Below are positions 12,901 to 26,500 of a DNA stretch of 64,000 nucleotides, in pieces; the first letter of the stretch is position 1, and each line of letters opens with the position of its first letter. Made by a program: the position numbers and the translations under genes. The notes beneath the pieces are model-generated. The model did no database searches. It was not told the DNA's origin and saw only the letters and a list, made by a program, of their open reading frames with translations. The stretch comes from Phylloscopus collybita (Eukaryota; Chordata; Aves; Passeriformes; Phylloscopidae): the NCBI GenBank assembly GCA_027886175.1, contig JAJNNQ010000024.1, positions 25,275,001 to 25,339,000 of the forward strand, written 5' to 3'.

Positions 12901-15900
12901 CAGTTTCACAGTCCACTATGTGATTTAAAACCCTGAAGACCCTTTTCCTCCTGCCCTCCCACATAATTAAATTGGACCTGAAGCTTTTCCATTTCTCATT
13001 AGATTTTTTCCTGTGCTTTTACTTAACAAATATTTTGCTTGAATACTACTTTTGTTCATCCCAGTCACTGCCATTATTCCTGTTCCACCTTTGCTTTTCC
13101 TTTTGCATCCACTTGTAACTGAGATGAGTAGAAGCTGCTGTTTTAGAAGTCCCAGGAGCCAGAAAAAAACACACATGGGATTTTTAAACTCCTGACTCTA
13201 TCCTCTCCCTTTGCTTCATTGAGTTGCTTAAAATTTCATGCACCATGCAAAGCAAGTCTAGTTTCTCTGTAGGCAGCACAGACCATAGTTAGTTATGGCA
13301 GCATTTTCTGGGGGTGTTAAGGGGAGATGTACTTCTTCCTATTGAATTGTGTATTTCTGATTTCCTTCTGAATGCTCGGAGGGCACAGGATATTTATTGA
13401 GTCTTTCATAAACCTGAACTCTTTCTCTACATCAAGATTCTGTTTCACAGACCAGTTTGGAGCATGGCTATTCCCAGTTCTGCCTCCTTTTCTCTCTTCT
13501 CTGCCATTCAGTCTTCAAGAGGTCTCACAACGTTGTGTTTTCACCTCTGCTCTACTGTCCTCTGGTTGGTGGCAGACTGTCTCATGCAGCCGAGATCACT
13601 CTGACCCATAACTGAGCACTCTCGTTTCTCAGCAGCACGAGTAGACTGGGAACATCTCAGTCAGGTGTTATGAAATGTACAGTGTGTCTGGCAGCCACAA
13701 ACTTCCTAACACCCCTAGCAAAGGCCTTATACAAAAGGTCTCCTGATGCAAGAACCTAGACTTCCCATATTTCCTTACAATTTCAAGTACAGTCCTAGAG
13801 CCAAATTCATAGCAAGTGAAAAGTAGGCTGAAGGCTCATTTCCTGATGGAGAGAAATTGTGAATGCTAGCTACTTTCAATACCATGCACACTGTGCCTTG
13901 GCATTTGGAGACATCCTTAAGCATGGTTTTCTTGGTTTCTATTGTTTGTATGTTCTGCCCCAATGCTATTTCAGTGTATATTTTAATGAGTGAATTTATT
14001 ATATAGCTCACTGCACAAAACTTTCAGTTACATTATTAAAAACTCCCTAGTACTGATTTTTGGATCAGATATTTCCTGCATGTATTTTGAATCCACTGTT
14101 GGTTATTGAGTAGTTTTTCTCTGGTTTTTTTTGGTCCTGTCTGGGAATAAAGCCTAATATGGGCCTGCCCTCAGTACTACTACCTTTTTTTCCTCCCCTG
14201 TATCCCAGATTACAGCATAGACCTCTCTTAGACCCAATGAGACAAGATAAGCCTTTTCTGCCTGGCAGCATTTCAGAGACATTAAGTGTAAGAGAGAAGG
14301 TAAGTAATTCACCATGCCTCCCCATTTCTGTAATGGGGGAGGACATCTTGATACATTTACAATACTCCTCTGGGGATATTTCATCAGTTATGCCTAACTC
14401 TAATGGACAAGAATTGATTTGAACTTTCTAGTTAGAGCTGTAAACAGTTTCATTCCAGGTTGCAGCAATGAACTGGTGTTTTGTAAAACTGAGGGAAATT
14501 TGGAAAACTTCTGAGTTGATCTATTAAGTAAGCTAGCAGTGAATGATCCAGGGTTTACTCAATTGTCTTTCCAATTTTTTAAAACCAGAAACAGCAATTA
14601 CTAACCTAGATAATACATTTTTTTTCATTCTAATATCTCTCCTCCATTTTTGTCAGGGTATTGGTACTTGAGCTATCTCATTTACTTTCAGTTGAGATTT
14701 GTCAAATCAGGATACAGCTTGGTAAGGTATTTTTATTGTTCTATTTAATGTCAGATGCTTATTTTTGTAGTTCTCAGACTAAAACGTCCAGAGAACTCTT
14801 TGTCCTGCTGTAATAATACCTGTTAATGTCTAAAGTCTATGTAAAAAAAATAGCATACAAGGCTTCTGGGGTATTCCCTCCACTGTCAAGTTTTCTACTG
14901 GTGGTACCTTAGGCAGTTTTAATCCTGGGCATGAAAGCAAAATTCCATCATTTAAAAAAAATTGGCATATACAGTGTTATGTCTTTGCCAAGGTTTGCAA
15001 AGTGAAAATACAGAGTTCTTCATAGCTCTGCTAGGGAGCAAATAAGCAGCTCCTGTTATCACATGCTGTATTTTATAAAGCCTGTTGTATTAGAGATTAT
15101 CTAGAAAGGTTGCAGCTGGGGCAAATGATCACATCAGTAATCCATATTTGAAGATCCCTATTTCCAACATACTGATCATCATGGTGAGCTATGAAAACAT
15201 TCTTTAAGGTGTCAACAATTCTTTACAGATAACACAAATAGTCACAGAAAACAGTTGAGCAAAGGAGATATGTTTTATATTAATTCTATAGTTAGAAATC
15301 AGGCAAGCATCAGCAAGAAAAGACAAAACAATGACCTTCCCAGCTGAGCCTTTTGTTCCTCTTAACTAAAGATGTCATTCTGCAAGACTGTGTTTCTGTG
15401 CTGTTCCTCTGCACTGAAGACAGAGAAAACGGCCTTTTTTTTTTTTGTGAATCATCATCTGGAACTGGTGCTGGAACAAGACACTAGCCCTTAAAGCTGT
15501 GCTGTGGGGCCACAGAATTGCCTCTAACACAGGCAGGACAGAAGATGTCAGGTTTCAAAATCAAGCAGCACTAGCTGCCACCACCATCTGACATTTGAAT
15601 GGGATCCCAACCTATTTCCAGCTGGTATGAACACTGAGAGCCTAATCCTCACAAGATTTTCTTGTTTTGGTACTCTCACTGACATCAGTGAAACTGGCCT
15701 TTTGTTAACAATTTTTTCTAGTTTCTAGCAAGAGATGACTTGGAGATAAATTGAAACAAAATGGGAAAAGGCAAGACTGTTACCAGACTGCTATAACTTT
15801 GATACTGATTGGAATAAATAATGAAAAACAGCCTATGTGCCTTCAGGAAGTTATGAACCACAATACTGGATATGCAACTTCTATATCTCTGGCATTTGAA

Positions 15901-17570
15901 GAGAGAAAAGCTTTTAATTTCCTGTTGGTCCCATGTTTGAGCAGAGTTTTTGGCGTTCATCCAGCACAAATTTAAGGAGTTAGCAGCCAAACCTAGGTGC
16001 AAGTCTAAATTTTACTCCCTGGTTTGTACTGGTGCTGCAAACATGGCAATAGGGAAACTGAACTACTGCTGTTAACAGGTTTTGCTCTTCAGTTTTCAAA
16101 TAACTGGTTAGTTTGGATATTTCCAGATTATGAGGGTCAGGTGAGCTAATGTTGAATGCCAATATGTTTCTGCTTATTACTTTGGTGCTTTTGTTCTCTT
16201 ACAGGTTTTTTTAATAGTTCAGTTTAATTTGATTTCATAACAAGAGGCACAGCTGTATTTTAACTGTTCTGTAATGAGTTGCTCTAAGAGACACATTTCT
16301 TGACCCACTACCTCAATTTAGAATCTTTCTTGAGACAAATTTGCAATGGCAGAAGATGAAGAGAGAGAGGTGCTAGCACAAAGGATTTCATCTGAACACT
16401 TCTCATTCCAGCACATTTCAGGGAGAAGCTGCTAAAAGGAACTGGCTCTTCTAATACACTCCTTATCGTGAAACCACAAAGACAGACTGGAATGAATTTT
16501 TAACTTCTGTAGTGATAACATTTGCCCCATCTCTTCTATCCTCATGGATATCCTGGGAAATGGATCCTGGATGCAATACACAACATTGGCTGCCAATTAC
16601 TGCTTCACAGACCAGCATCGAGCTGGTAGTGGGAAGCGACAGAACCTCCTGGCATTTACTGCTTCCAAAGGTGCCCATCCACAGAGATGGCACCTGGGAG
16701 CAGAGGGATGGGCTGTTCAGCACAGGAGGCATTAGCCACTGAGGCATTCAGGCATGGACAGACTCCTCCAGCCAAGTGGAAAAAGGCATTAAAGACTAAC
16801 CAGCCTACAAAAAATTGTTTATGGTTTTAACTGTAATGGCAAACAATTTATAAACTACCCAAACAAGCTTCGCCAAATTAATTCATAAGACAACCGCTTG
16901 GTCTTTCAAAGTAATTGAGCAATTTTTGAATATCCTTGTTTCTCCAGCTAACTTTCAGAACAGATTGTGTTATTTGGTTTGTTTGGTTTGGTTTTTTTTT
17001 AAGGAACACCACCACCACTCATCCCAATTCCCTGCATGCTCTAGGATTCATACACAATATGATCCTAGACAATATGCCACTACACCCTCTGTGGAACGTG
17101 TCTACAAAGGTTCTTAAGTGGCTGAAAATCATAAAGGTTTTCAATACAAACAATGATGACAAACCGAATGAAGTTCTTTACAATGCCTCAGTATTCCTAT
17201 CCTTATATCCTTCTTCTTTTCTTTGACAATGTCCCCATCTATTCCCCCTCACACTCAAGTTAAAGTACAGAACCTTTTCTTTTTATGGATTTGCTTTTTG
17301 CTTTTCCAACCACTGTTGCACCCTTTTCTCTGTAACTTTCATCAGAGATTCACAGACCTTTCTTATGGATCTCCTTGTCCTGGACTTGTGTTTAGTGAAA
17401 AGTGCTTTTTACACTTGAAAAGCCTCTTTCCACCTTTGCCCATTTAGGCACACTCACCTTCCTGCTTTCCTTCTTGTACTTTGCAATACCTTGTCTCTGG
17501 TATGCGTAAGAAGTCTTTGTGAACCTTTCAATTTTGTCATCTGAATTTTATGGTCTTTCTTGTATTATCT
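12901..17570. other. Unique noncoding sequence
   Basis: No gene recognised. It includes a T12 run at 15435-15446 and a second TGACATCAGTG core at 15680-15690. An AAG|GTAAGT donor-like string near 14300 has no accompanying coding signal. Frames of 60-96 codons occur on both strands without recognisable domains. Confidence 0.5.
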
Positions 17571-17732
17571 TTCCTTCCTTCCTTCCTTCCTTCCTTCCTT
17601 CCTTCCTTCCTTCCTTCCTTCCTTCCTTCCTTCCTTCCTTCCTTCCTTCCTTCCTTCCTTCCTTCCTTCCTTCCTTCCTTCCTTCCTTCCTTCCTTCCTT
17701 CCTTCCTTCCTTCCTTCCTTCCTTCCTTCCTT
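17571..17732 (+). repeat. (TTCC)n microsatellite, about 40 perfect units
   Basis: An uninterrupted TTCC tetranucleotide array of 162 bp, pyrimidine on the plus strand and GGAA on the minus strand. Purity over 40 units implies recent expansion and high length variability. It also creates about 40 tandem GGAA sites, the core bound by ETS factors. Translated frames across it (FLPS or GRKE repeats) are artefacts of the array. Confidence 0.98.
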
Positions 17733-19129
17733 TTCTTAAAACTGAAATAAAATAGGCTACCATTATGAATCTGTACTGGTATTCAGCAACATCAGAAGTG
17801 TTCTTGAAGCAATTCTTAAACACTGCAGTGTGGCCTGGGCCAAAGAGCAGTTCTTTAAAGGCATATCATAAATGAAAACACTCTCCATAATAAATGCTAT
17901 TTGCACAACCACTTGACTTCTTCCTTCCAGCCATTCACTAATGAAAACAATAATATTTCTAATTTAACAAAATAAATAAATAAATATAGGTGCAACTTCT
18001 AGTTTCTGGCAATATTTTCATTCTTACTAAATCATATTAAAGGAATGTGCTGAAATGCAGTGTGATGAATTCATTTTCATGAAAACAGTGAATCTGGTAA
18101 CAGAAGCATCTTTATACACAACATCCTTGAAAACCTATCTCTTCTCATTCTATATCAGATACAAATTCTGCATTGAAATGGCTTAACCCAAGGTGCTATA
18201 AGCTTTGGAATTCAAACTAGATTACTACTTTTTCAAGTAATACTTAGATTCAAAAAATCTTACGTACGGGTTCCTAATCATGGACTCCAGCGTAACACTA
18301 CTAAAGAAAGGTATAATTTTTATTGCTCACTCCTTCAAACCTTTCCCCAAGAGGCAGCCCACACATATGATCCTGATATTTTTCACTTGTGATTCTGGAT
18401 ACATGCAACAATTGTCTGGGAAATATCGCAAGGTCCCTTTACACAGGGTGAATTGGGTAAAGACTCAAAATAAGTGGTGCCAATCCCTTATCCATCTGGT
18501 TTATGACTGTTCCAGATGGAAGGAAGCTATTAGAACACCACTCTTAACTCCCAGCAAAGGCAGAATATAGTCTCCAAATTAATGATTTACCATATGAGCG
18601 ACCTAAGCTTCGTCAGGAGGCCAAGGAAGGATTTGGCCCACTCAAAAATGTTCAGATCCATCTTGAAACAGAAAAGACCAGATTAACAGTTCCTGAAATT
18701 TAGTGACAAAAGAAGCTAGGACACCTTGACAATGGCTGACAAAAGCAGGACAGAAGTCAGCCCTTCAACTCTTACACAAGCTAAAAATGCAGCTCTTCAG
18801 CCTACAACATATTGTGGGACAACCATCCTGTCCTGTGGCAGTTTCCAATTCAATAATGCAGGTGCAGCCTCTGACATCCCTGGAAATGAGAAAAGCTACC
18901 AAAATGATTTACTGTCCTTTTAATTCAACCTAATGGTGTGCAACTTGTGTGGACAAGCAATGCAACCACAAAGCGAGGAAAGCAGTCACTGGGGGGTGAC
19001 CGGGGGACCCCCAAGCTGCTGGGGCAGCTGAATGGCAGGGCAGGGCTCAGCACACAAAGGGACGGATGAACAGGAGGAACCCAAAGCTTCGAGTGACACC
19101 TAAAGGCAGCTGGAATAATAGAGACCTTT
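17733..19129. other. Unique noncoding sequence with a short (AAAT)n
   Basis: A short AAAT repeat lies at about 17970-17986. The right end (18980-19080) is locally GC-rich with GGGG/CCCC strings. No gene seen. Confidence 0.5.
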
Positions 19130-19800
19130 AAAGAGGTCTTTGAAAGTGGAATGTGGAGCCGGGATAGCAGGGGTACAGAAAAAGCATTGCTGAGGATTTT
19201 TCTCTTCGTTAAGTGAAGTAAAATACAGCCCTCGCTCATTATGGAGGCAGGCAGCCTCGCCAGGCTGATACATCTCATCAGCCTATTAATAAAGCTCTGC
19301 TCGAATCTAGTTTCACAAGGCAACCCATCAGAGTCTGTGCTTCCAACGTGTGCTACAGACACAGGGCTATGGAAAATCTCACCCTCCAGAGAGACCTGAG
19401 TGAGGCAGTCTTTTTCATTAATACCAAGTCTGCACAATGAATCAACAACAGATTCAATAAGGCCAGGAAGAGCAAAAATAGAGCTTCTGACCAAATAAAA
19501 GATATGTAATGAGATCAGAGTGAATTTAATGGGAACCTCTATTCCACTGAATAGGCAAGGTCCCAGACATCCTCCTTCCTGGGTCTCAGGAGCTGAGCCA
19601 ATAGACTTCAAGTTGCATCATTAAGTTCAAAATCAGACGAACTGTAATTGAAATAAAAGTCTTATTTTTGGCTTGTTGATCAAAATGGAGCTCAGATGTG
19701 CCTGAGGGCATGATTTTCATCAGGACCTCAATGCAATCCTTGATTTCCCAAGCACTGCACCTGCAATGAATCATGGGCTCAACTAGTAGCATATTAATAC
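19130..19800. promoter_or_regulatory. Candidate long conserved noncoding element
   Basis: About 670 bp of complex, repeat-free sequence with CTATTAATAAA near 19283, TAATTG at 19645-19650 and TTGATCAAA at 19676-19684 (TCF/LEF-like ATCAAA core). The minus strand stays open for 228 codons across 18925-19611, but the translation has no recognisable domain, so I favour a noncoding element over a gene. Conservation is not tested. Confidence 0.35.
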
Positions 19801-22800
19801 CCAGTTACCTGGTGTGCAGGTGGAAATAGAAAATGCAATATTTAAATGCTTTAAAAGCACCTGCCATTTATAATGAACACAATTCTTTCCAGGCACAAAA
19901 TTGCATCTTAACACACATATGCCATTACTGAAAATCATGCCCAGTGATTTTGAAATACTATATTCACATTTGTGCCTACATCCTGATAGCCTTTCATTTC
20001 CCCTCCCTCCAATAATTAGTCTAAAAGACCCTCTTCCTGACTAAGGAAGTTAGTAGACTCTCCATATAGTGTTCATAGCATATCCCTGAACCTTGTGGGA
20101 GAGCATCACAAAGCACACATCAACCGAGAGCCAAGCAATGATCCTACACTGCAGCTCATCGTCAAAGACCACTAGTTAAAAACAGCATGGGGGCCCTCCT
20201 TTAATATGTGATACAGCAGGTGATGGAGGACTGAGAGAAATGAAAAATCTCATTCTCATGGGTGAAGGGACAGCCTGTCATCTGCCCAATTTTTCTGCAC
20301 ATGAGTAGGTAATAAATACCAATTAGCATCCATTGTCCTAATGTCTTGAAGCTTGGCCTCTAACTTGGTGTCATACACAAATTCAGGAAATCCTGTGAGA
20401 AATTGTGGTACCTAGGCAGAAGACAAGGTAATTTGAGAGTTTGGAGATCTGGGGCAGACAAATGAAAGAAATAAATGGCTTCTACGTTTCGCTTGCTTCC
20501 TGCAGAAGAAAGCATCTGCATCAAAATGAGTTTAAACATAAGGGAATACATTCTCAATGTGTTGCACAGGGACTTAGCCACATGCCTCCCATTGATGTTT
20601 ATGGGAAATGAGTGGCTAAATCCCCATGTAATAGGTTGAAATTTTAGCCCAAGGAGACTGACTGTGGAGGAACTCATCAAGGTCTCTGCTTACAAAAATT
20701 GTGAGCATATCAACCATTCTCAAATACCATCTCTTTTTACTGGTATATAATCAAGTGGACCCCTTGAAAGGGACCAGTGAAATTAACTATAAAAGGTTAC
20801 TGAGAAACCTATGAAACAGCTCTGCTAGCGAGTGCATGAACACAATCTGTGGGTGCAAGGGCATGTCAGAGGATGACTTTTGTGTTGATCATGTCACTTT
20901 TTACAAGCTGATACTCTCCTGGAAGACAGCAAGGGGTTATTGAATAATTTAATGCTTAAGACTTCAACAACAAAAGGTATCTAGCAGCATGGACATTTTG
21001 CTACAAAATGCATCAAGAAGAGCTTCAAACCATAGTTAATCTCAGTAGGTTGCAAGAAAACAAGGAAGACGCTAAATCCCTTGGCTCTCCTCTTGCCTTA
21101 AGGAGGATGGAGATAAGCATCAGATTAAAGTGAGAGAATCTCTTCTGTCTTCCAATTACACAGATACACGCCTACCGTAAGCCAGAAAATTTTCAGTAGC
21201 CAAAATTTACAACCAAATTGGCTATATGAATATCAGATTAGAGGTTTAAGCAGGAAATACATGTTTAATTCTTTCCTCGACGCATGACAGCTACTGCTCA
21301 GGATAAATTAGCAAAGGACTAGCCTATTTCTGACTAAAATATAAAGTCTAGGTAAGAGTGCTCTGTGAGACCTGCATCCTTTCTGTAGCAACGTCAATGG
21401 AATTCTGAGGACATTTCCCCTCCCTTCCCTCCTGTCTGCCCCCACCCAGCAGGATTTTACAGAGATAGTATGGACAAAAATGAAATGTTTTAACATAGCA
21501 GACCAATAGATTTTATTCTATCATCCAAGTGCAGGTTTAAAGGAAAACTAGTTCAAGTACAGTTATAGAAAGCAGGTTTTTCACAGATGTGCAGCCAGCA
21601 AAATGATTGTTACATGCCTTTAATTATTTTCATATTAAAAAAAAACCAAACTGCTGAAAAACCCCCTCCTAGAGAGAGGCAAGTACTCATGATTGCTACA
21701 TAGACTTGAGAAATCTATGAAGGTTGTGATTACAGCAATAGATTTTTTTTAACAATTATAAGCCATCAGTCCGTGTTATTCCATGAAGTTTGAGCAACGC
21801 ATATCTATTCTTCTTTGGCCATCACACTACAATTTCAAAAGATAAACTGCATTCCTCTGTGTGTTGCAGCTCTGAAATACTCTATATGTGAAAATTAATC
21901 TGGCAGACTCTTCTGAAATCACAGGCTTCTGAGATGAGCAAATGGGTACAGTTTTCTTTTAACTGTTTTTTGAACCCCATGTGTTGAGAGAAAACAACAG
22001 AATGGAAATTGCTCATCAAAATGTTAACTTGTGGCACGGCAGAGCCCCAAGCAGGTGTGTGGCACGCCGTTCCCTCTGCTGACATGCCTACCACATGGCA
22101 CCCAGTTCTGCCACCTCCGTCCCTTCCCTTTGGAATTCCTCCTCCTGCACGCGCTGAAATGCAGCTTGACTCCGAGTCGCACAGAAGTGATGTGACCTTT
22201 CAGAAAGCAGCTGGTTTGGGAAAACCTTCATTTAGGATAATCTGTCATGGAATAATCATTTGGATTAACTGAGGTGGCCATGGTTCTTCCAGCCCAAACA
22301 CAACTGTCTCAGCTACTGTGTTTGCTGTTGGGAGCATAGCTAGTCAGGAAAAGAACATGATCTTGCTAGTTCAAGGGGAACAGCAAGGATGCTGACCTAT
22401 CACAAATTACCGCATTTTTCAAATTAACAAACAGTTCAACAGACAATACAAAATATAAATAAATAAAAGATAAAGCATCACAGAGCATACTTTGTTCATT
22501 TATTTTGACAACTTCTTAGGTTTAAATTGTGAAAATACTTTGCGCTGTGATGAACTTTCTAAAAATAATGAAGGCTTCATCATCTTTGAATGAATGTCTA
22601 TCCCTGTAGCATGCAACTGGAACTGAAAACTAATGGAGGAATTACTGTACAAAGGTGGCTTTTTCAGAGAAATTACGGGAGCAGAAATGTTCTTTTTGAC
22701 TTGTTCTTCATCCTTCACAGTGTTGCATGTATTTCAACATCACAGACCTCAAGAAGCCAAAAACTGTTCTGTGTCCCCTGGATTCTTTAGCTCTCTGCTA

Positions 22801-23545
22801 AACCTTGGGGAAGGCTCACTCAGATCTCCCCAAAATCTCTAATGAATAACACAGTATTGTGTCCTGGTCGCTGGGATGCACCTCCATTTGCCTTGTGTAG
22901 AGTCTTGCCAGACTTTCACAAGCTTATATGCAAAATTTCAAATACTTGCTCACAACCAGGTTTTGGATAGAGAGATGGATTTGAAATAAAACTCCCTATG
23001 GGCCTAGAATAAAATTTCACTTGCTCCAGAATTCCACATTTCTAAACATACTACCCAGAATTTTAGAAGTCACTTTTGAAATATAAGCTTAAGGGTATAA
23101 AGTGTTTATCTTCACGCTTTATTTTCACCCCTCTTAAAATGCAAGAAAATGTTTTATTTTTCTAAGGCATAAAGACAATGTAGCTCCATAAACTAAAGAG
23201 CCGTACTCTTCTTCCAGCCATGTCTTTGTGTTTTTCTCCCATAAAATACAATGGAAGCATAGGATATCTTATTAATTTTATTTGAAAAGATGCTATAAAA
23301 CCCGTGCTCTCTGAGCAATTGTCCCAGGGCTTAAACTATCCAGGAAATTTAAGAAAATCCTGGTAATGTCAACAGGCTGCAAGAAAGTCTGTGGGCTACA
23401 GCAGCCCTACTTTGGTGGCCCTGGTATAGTTGCTGAATTCTTGTTTTCTCTTAGAAATGTCAGTATGAACAAATACTGTTTCAGGTGGCAAAGAAGAGTT
23501 ACCATGCCAGAGCACGTGTGGCACTCTTTCCAAATCTTCGAGAGG
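19801..23545. other. Unique noncoding sequence
   Basis: No gene or recognised repeat. There is a slightly GC-richer patch near 22020-22170. Small open frames on both strands are judged chance. Confidence 0.5.
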
Positions 23546-23565
23546 AAAAAAAAAAAAAAAAAAAA
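23546..23565 (+). repeat. A20 homopolymer
   Basis: Twenty consecutive A. No retroelement body or AATAAA signal precedes it, so it does not look like a retrocopy tail. Confidence 0.95.
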
Positions 23566-26500
23566 GATTGAAGGAAAAATCCTCACAGATTCTGTCTCTA
23601 AAGAAATATGAACTCTCAACTGTTTCAGCCACTGGGTTCCAGCAGCTGTTGTTTATTCCTTTCACCCACAGAGTGAGAGATGAAGAATAAAAGGCTAAGA
23701 GACAGAGTTTTGTGAGTGAGATGGCTTGAGTCAAAGAATAACACTGAATGTAAGCAGACTAGAGATGAAGAGGGGAGTTGGTATGGATACCTTATGCTGA
23801 TAGCACATTTATTTACCACAGTACAGGGCTGACTGAACAGGCAGCTGTCAGGGGAAGCATTCATTGATGGGACTGGGCTGGAGAATGGTAGAGCATCTGA
23901 TCCAAATTTACTAGGAAAAGCATTCCTAGTAAAATATAACGCAGCAGTAACCATTGTTATAATATTTATTACAGAGTTAGTGTAGTTTGCTACTCGGATG
24001 TGATGGTATTAACAGGTGAAAAAGGGGCAGTTCTTGCTACATGGACAGCACTGATGGGATTTTCAGGTTTGCCATTTTCCTGTGGCCAGATAGGTCAATA
24101 ACTTAGAGACGTAGCTTGATTTCAGCCATGGCAAAGGGAAAATCAAGTCATAGCTCTGTAGATACTCAGTTGCTCCACTGGCAGCCTCAGCCTTTCCCTT
24201 CTTTTCAGGATGGAATTTTTTATGATAGCTCTCAGCTTTGACTTCAGTCTTAGTGGCTGAATTTGCCTCTTTGCTGCCTGCTTGGACTAGGTAGGGGGGT
24301 GGGTATTGCCCTAGAGGATCATGCTGTTTTGAGGACAATAAACAGCTCTAAAAATTCATTACTTTCTTTAACCCCTACCTTCTCATTATCATTTTGCAGT
24401 GATAAATACAAAGTGTAGATAAACAGTGAACACAGAAGATGTGAAATACCCATGACAAAATACAGCAGCATTAAAATGACACTTCCTCTGCCTTTACTTA
24501 GAACAGTAGTTAGTTAACATGACAGAAATCATAAAACTGAAGAGCAAAAGTATTTTCAGAAAAAAAAAAAAGGATTTGGTAATTTTTAGAGATTATTCAT
24601 AGCCTGTATTTCACTGGAGAACAGAACTCACACGGATTTGTTGGGGTACATTCTGTGTGGCTTTCAGGACGGGTACCAACATCATACTGTCAGCTGAGCA
24701 GCATTAGGAGCCAGATAATGCCCCATGGTCTAACAGCAGGGTATGCAATGCAGATCAACCATTCCTAAATTTGGTGGGCATGAATCTTCTCAGGGCAAAG
24801 CTCACTCACACCCACAGCATTATCCAAGACAAAGCTCAGGAGTCTTTTCTTCCCTATGACTTTTTAAAGAGAGATGTGTCCTTAGAGGAAATGTTGGGAT
24901 GAAAATGCTTAAGTATTATTCAGTACGTTCCTGAAATTTTCCAGTGCTGCTCTTATTCAGGATTAAGTTCTACTTTATTGTGTTGTACCAACAAACAAGC
25001 AACAAATCCAACCCCAAGGCATTTAGTCTAAATCCACTGGATTTTTATTGCACTACTGCTTAAGTGGGAACAGACCTCAAATGCTGCTACTCCTTTTCTG
25101 AAGGCAGAAGACCGTAGCACTTGAGCTCAGAAGCTTGACCATTAATTGTTTGTATTGCAGCGCCTATGACATACTTAAGTAGCTGAGCACAACAATAAAC
25201 ACAATAGCCAGTTCATTAAATCATTCTTTGTTAAGACTTTCCAAAGCTTTGGGCTTAAGCCTCTTAAAATTGAAATCATTATGCTATTTTTTTTTTTTTA
25301 ACAAATGAGCAAACATAACTCACATAAAAAGGGAAAAACACAACAGAGTCTTTGATGTATGCATCATCACTGTGATGTCTTACTGAGATTAAACTATACG
25401 TCTAACACCGCTAAGAGGTTTCAACAGCTCTTTCCAAGGAGAAGCTGAAATCAGGAAGGGCTATAAAGTGCTGCCGTTGCTGTCACCTCTCCTGCAACAG
25501 CTTTCCTTGGCCTGTCACATCATGAGAGAGGCTATCAATAAACTTTGTAGAGTGGTGTTTGTGGTCCCTCTTGTGTCTGTAAGTTCCTGTCAAAACCCTG
25601 ACTTGTTGACGCACCCTGACAGGCTCTGAGGATGACTGGAAATGACAAAAGGTGGAAGCAGGAATGGAGGTTTGCTGCCTTGGGCGAGTTTGTTCTTTTA
25701 ACACCATGTACTAATATTCCAGCTTAGAAAAACAGCCTAACTGCTCACAGCCATGGGGTATTAGGCAGGCATTTTACACAAAGCTATTTAGATAAGAATA
25801 AAATACCTTAATAAAATGCTACTGTGATGAGTGCACCAAGTTATGCTCCTTTTTAAATAAAATCATAAGCTTTACCCTTTCTTTTGCTACACAGCTCTGG
25901 CTGCCTACAGCTTGTTTCTTCTCTCTGTGCCAACATTGCAGCCACATTGCAAAAAGACTTGGTTTCTCTTTCTCCATAAAACAATCCTGCACCTTTACTC
26001 ATATGCCATGGGCAGAATATCTGCCTTTCCTGTCCTGTAAACACTGTTCGTATGTGAAATCACACACTATTTGCATGAGAACATATTCTAAGGAAAGCAG
26101 AAGAGATATGCAGATCTAGGTAAAGACTTAAAAGAAGAAATTACCAATTTTTTCCCCACTGTTGCTGTTTGCTTTTTCTCTTCCCTCACTTGCTATGGTT
26201 ATGACCTTTGTTGTTAGGACAACATCGGACTAAGGGCCAGCCTCTGATGGGTGCCAGTTTCCTTTCCACAGGTATTCCTAAGCAGTTTAGGGCTGGGGAG
26301 TGTTGCTTACAGGCTTGAGAAGTGACATGCTCCTCTCTGGGAACAATAAATATAAACGATAATGGGTGTGTTGAGCATCCTACTCTGTCAGACCATTTAA
26401 CCGCTTTTTCACATTTTTCATCATTTCTTACGATTGTTGCTAATATAAATTTCAAGACAGAACTTACCCTGATATGGAAGTTACAGAATCACAGCCAAGG

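Noticed and set aside
14281..14310. AAG|GTAAGT donor-like string
   Set aside because: No acceptor, coding exon or conservation evidence nearby.
17571..17732. CRISPR-like array
   Set aside because: It is a tetranucleotide microsatellite without spacers. Nothing else in this eukaryotic window has regular repeat-spacer structure.
17519..17823. Repetitive FLPS / GRKE proteins
   Set aside because: Pure translation of the (TTCC)n microsatellite in different frames.
18925..19611. 228-codon open frame on the minus strand
   Set aside because: No family resemblance and biased Ser/Pro/Leu content. It is reported only as part of a candidate conserved element.
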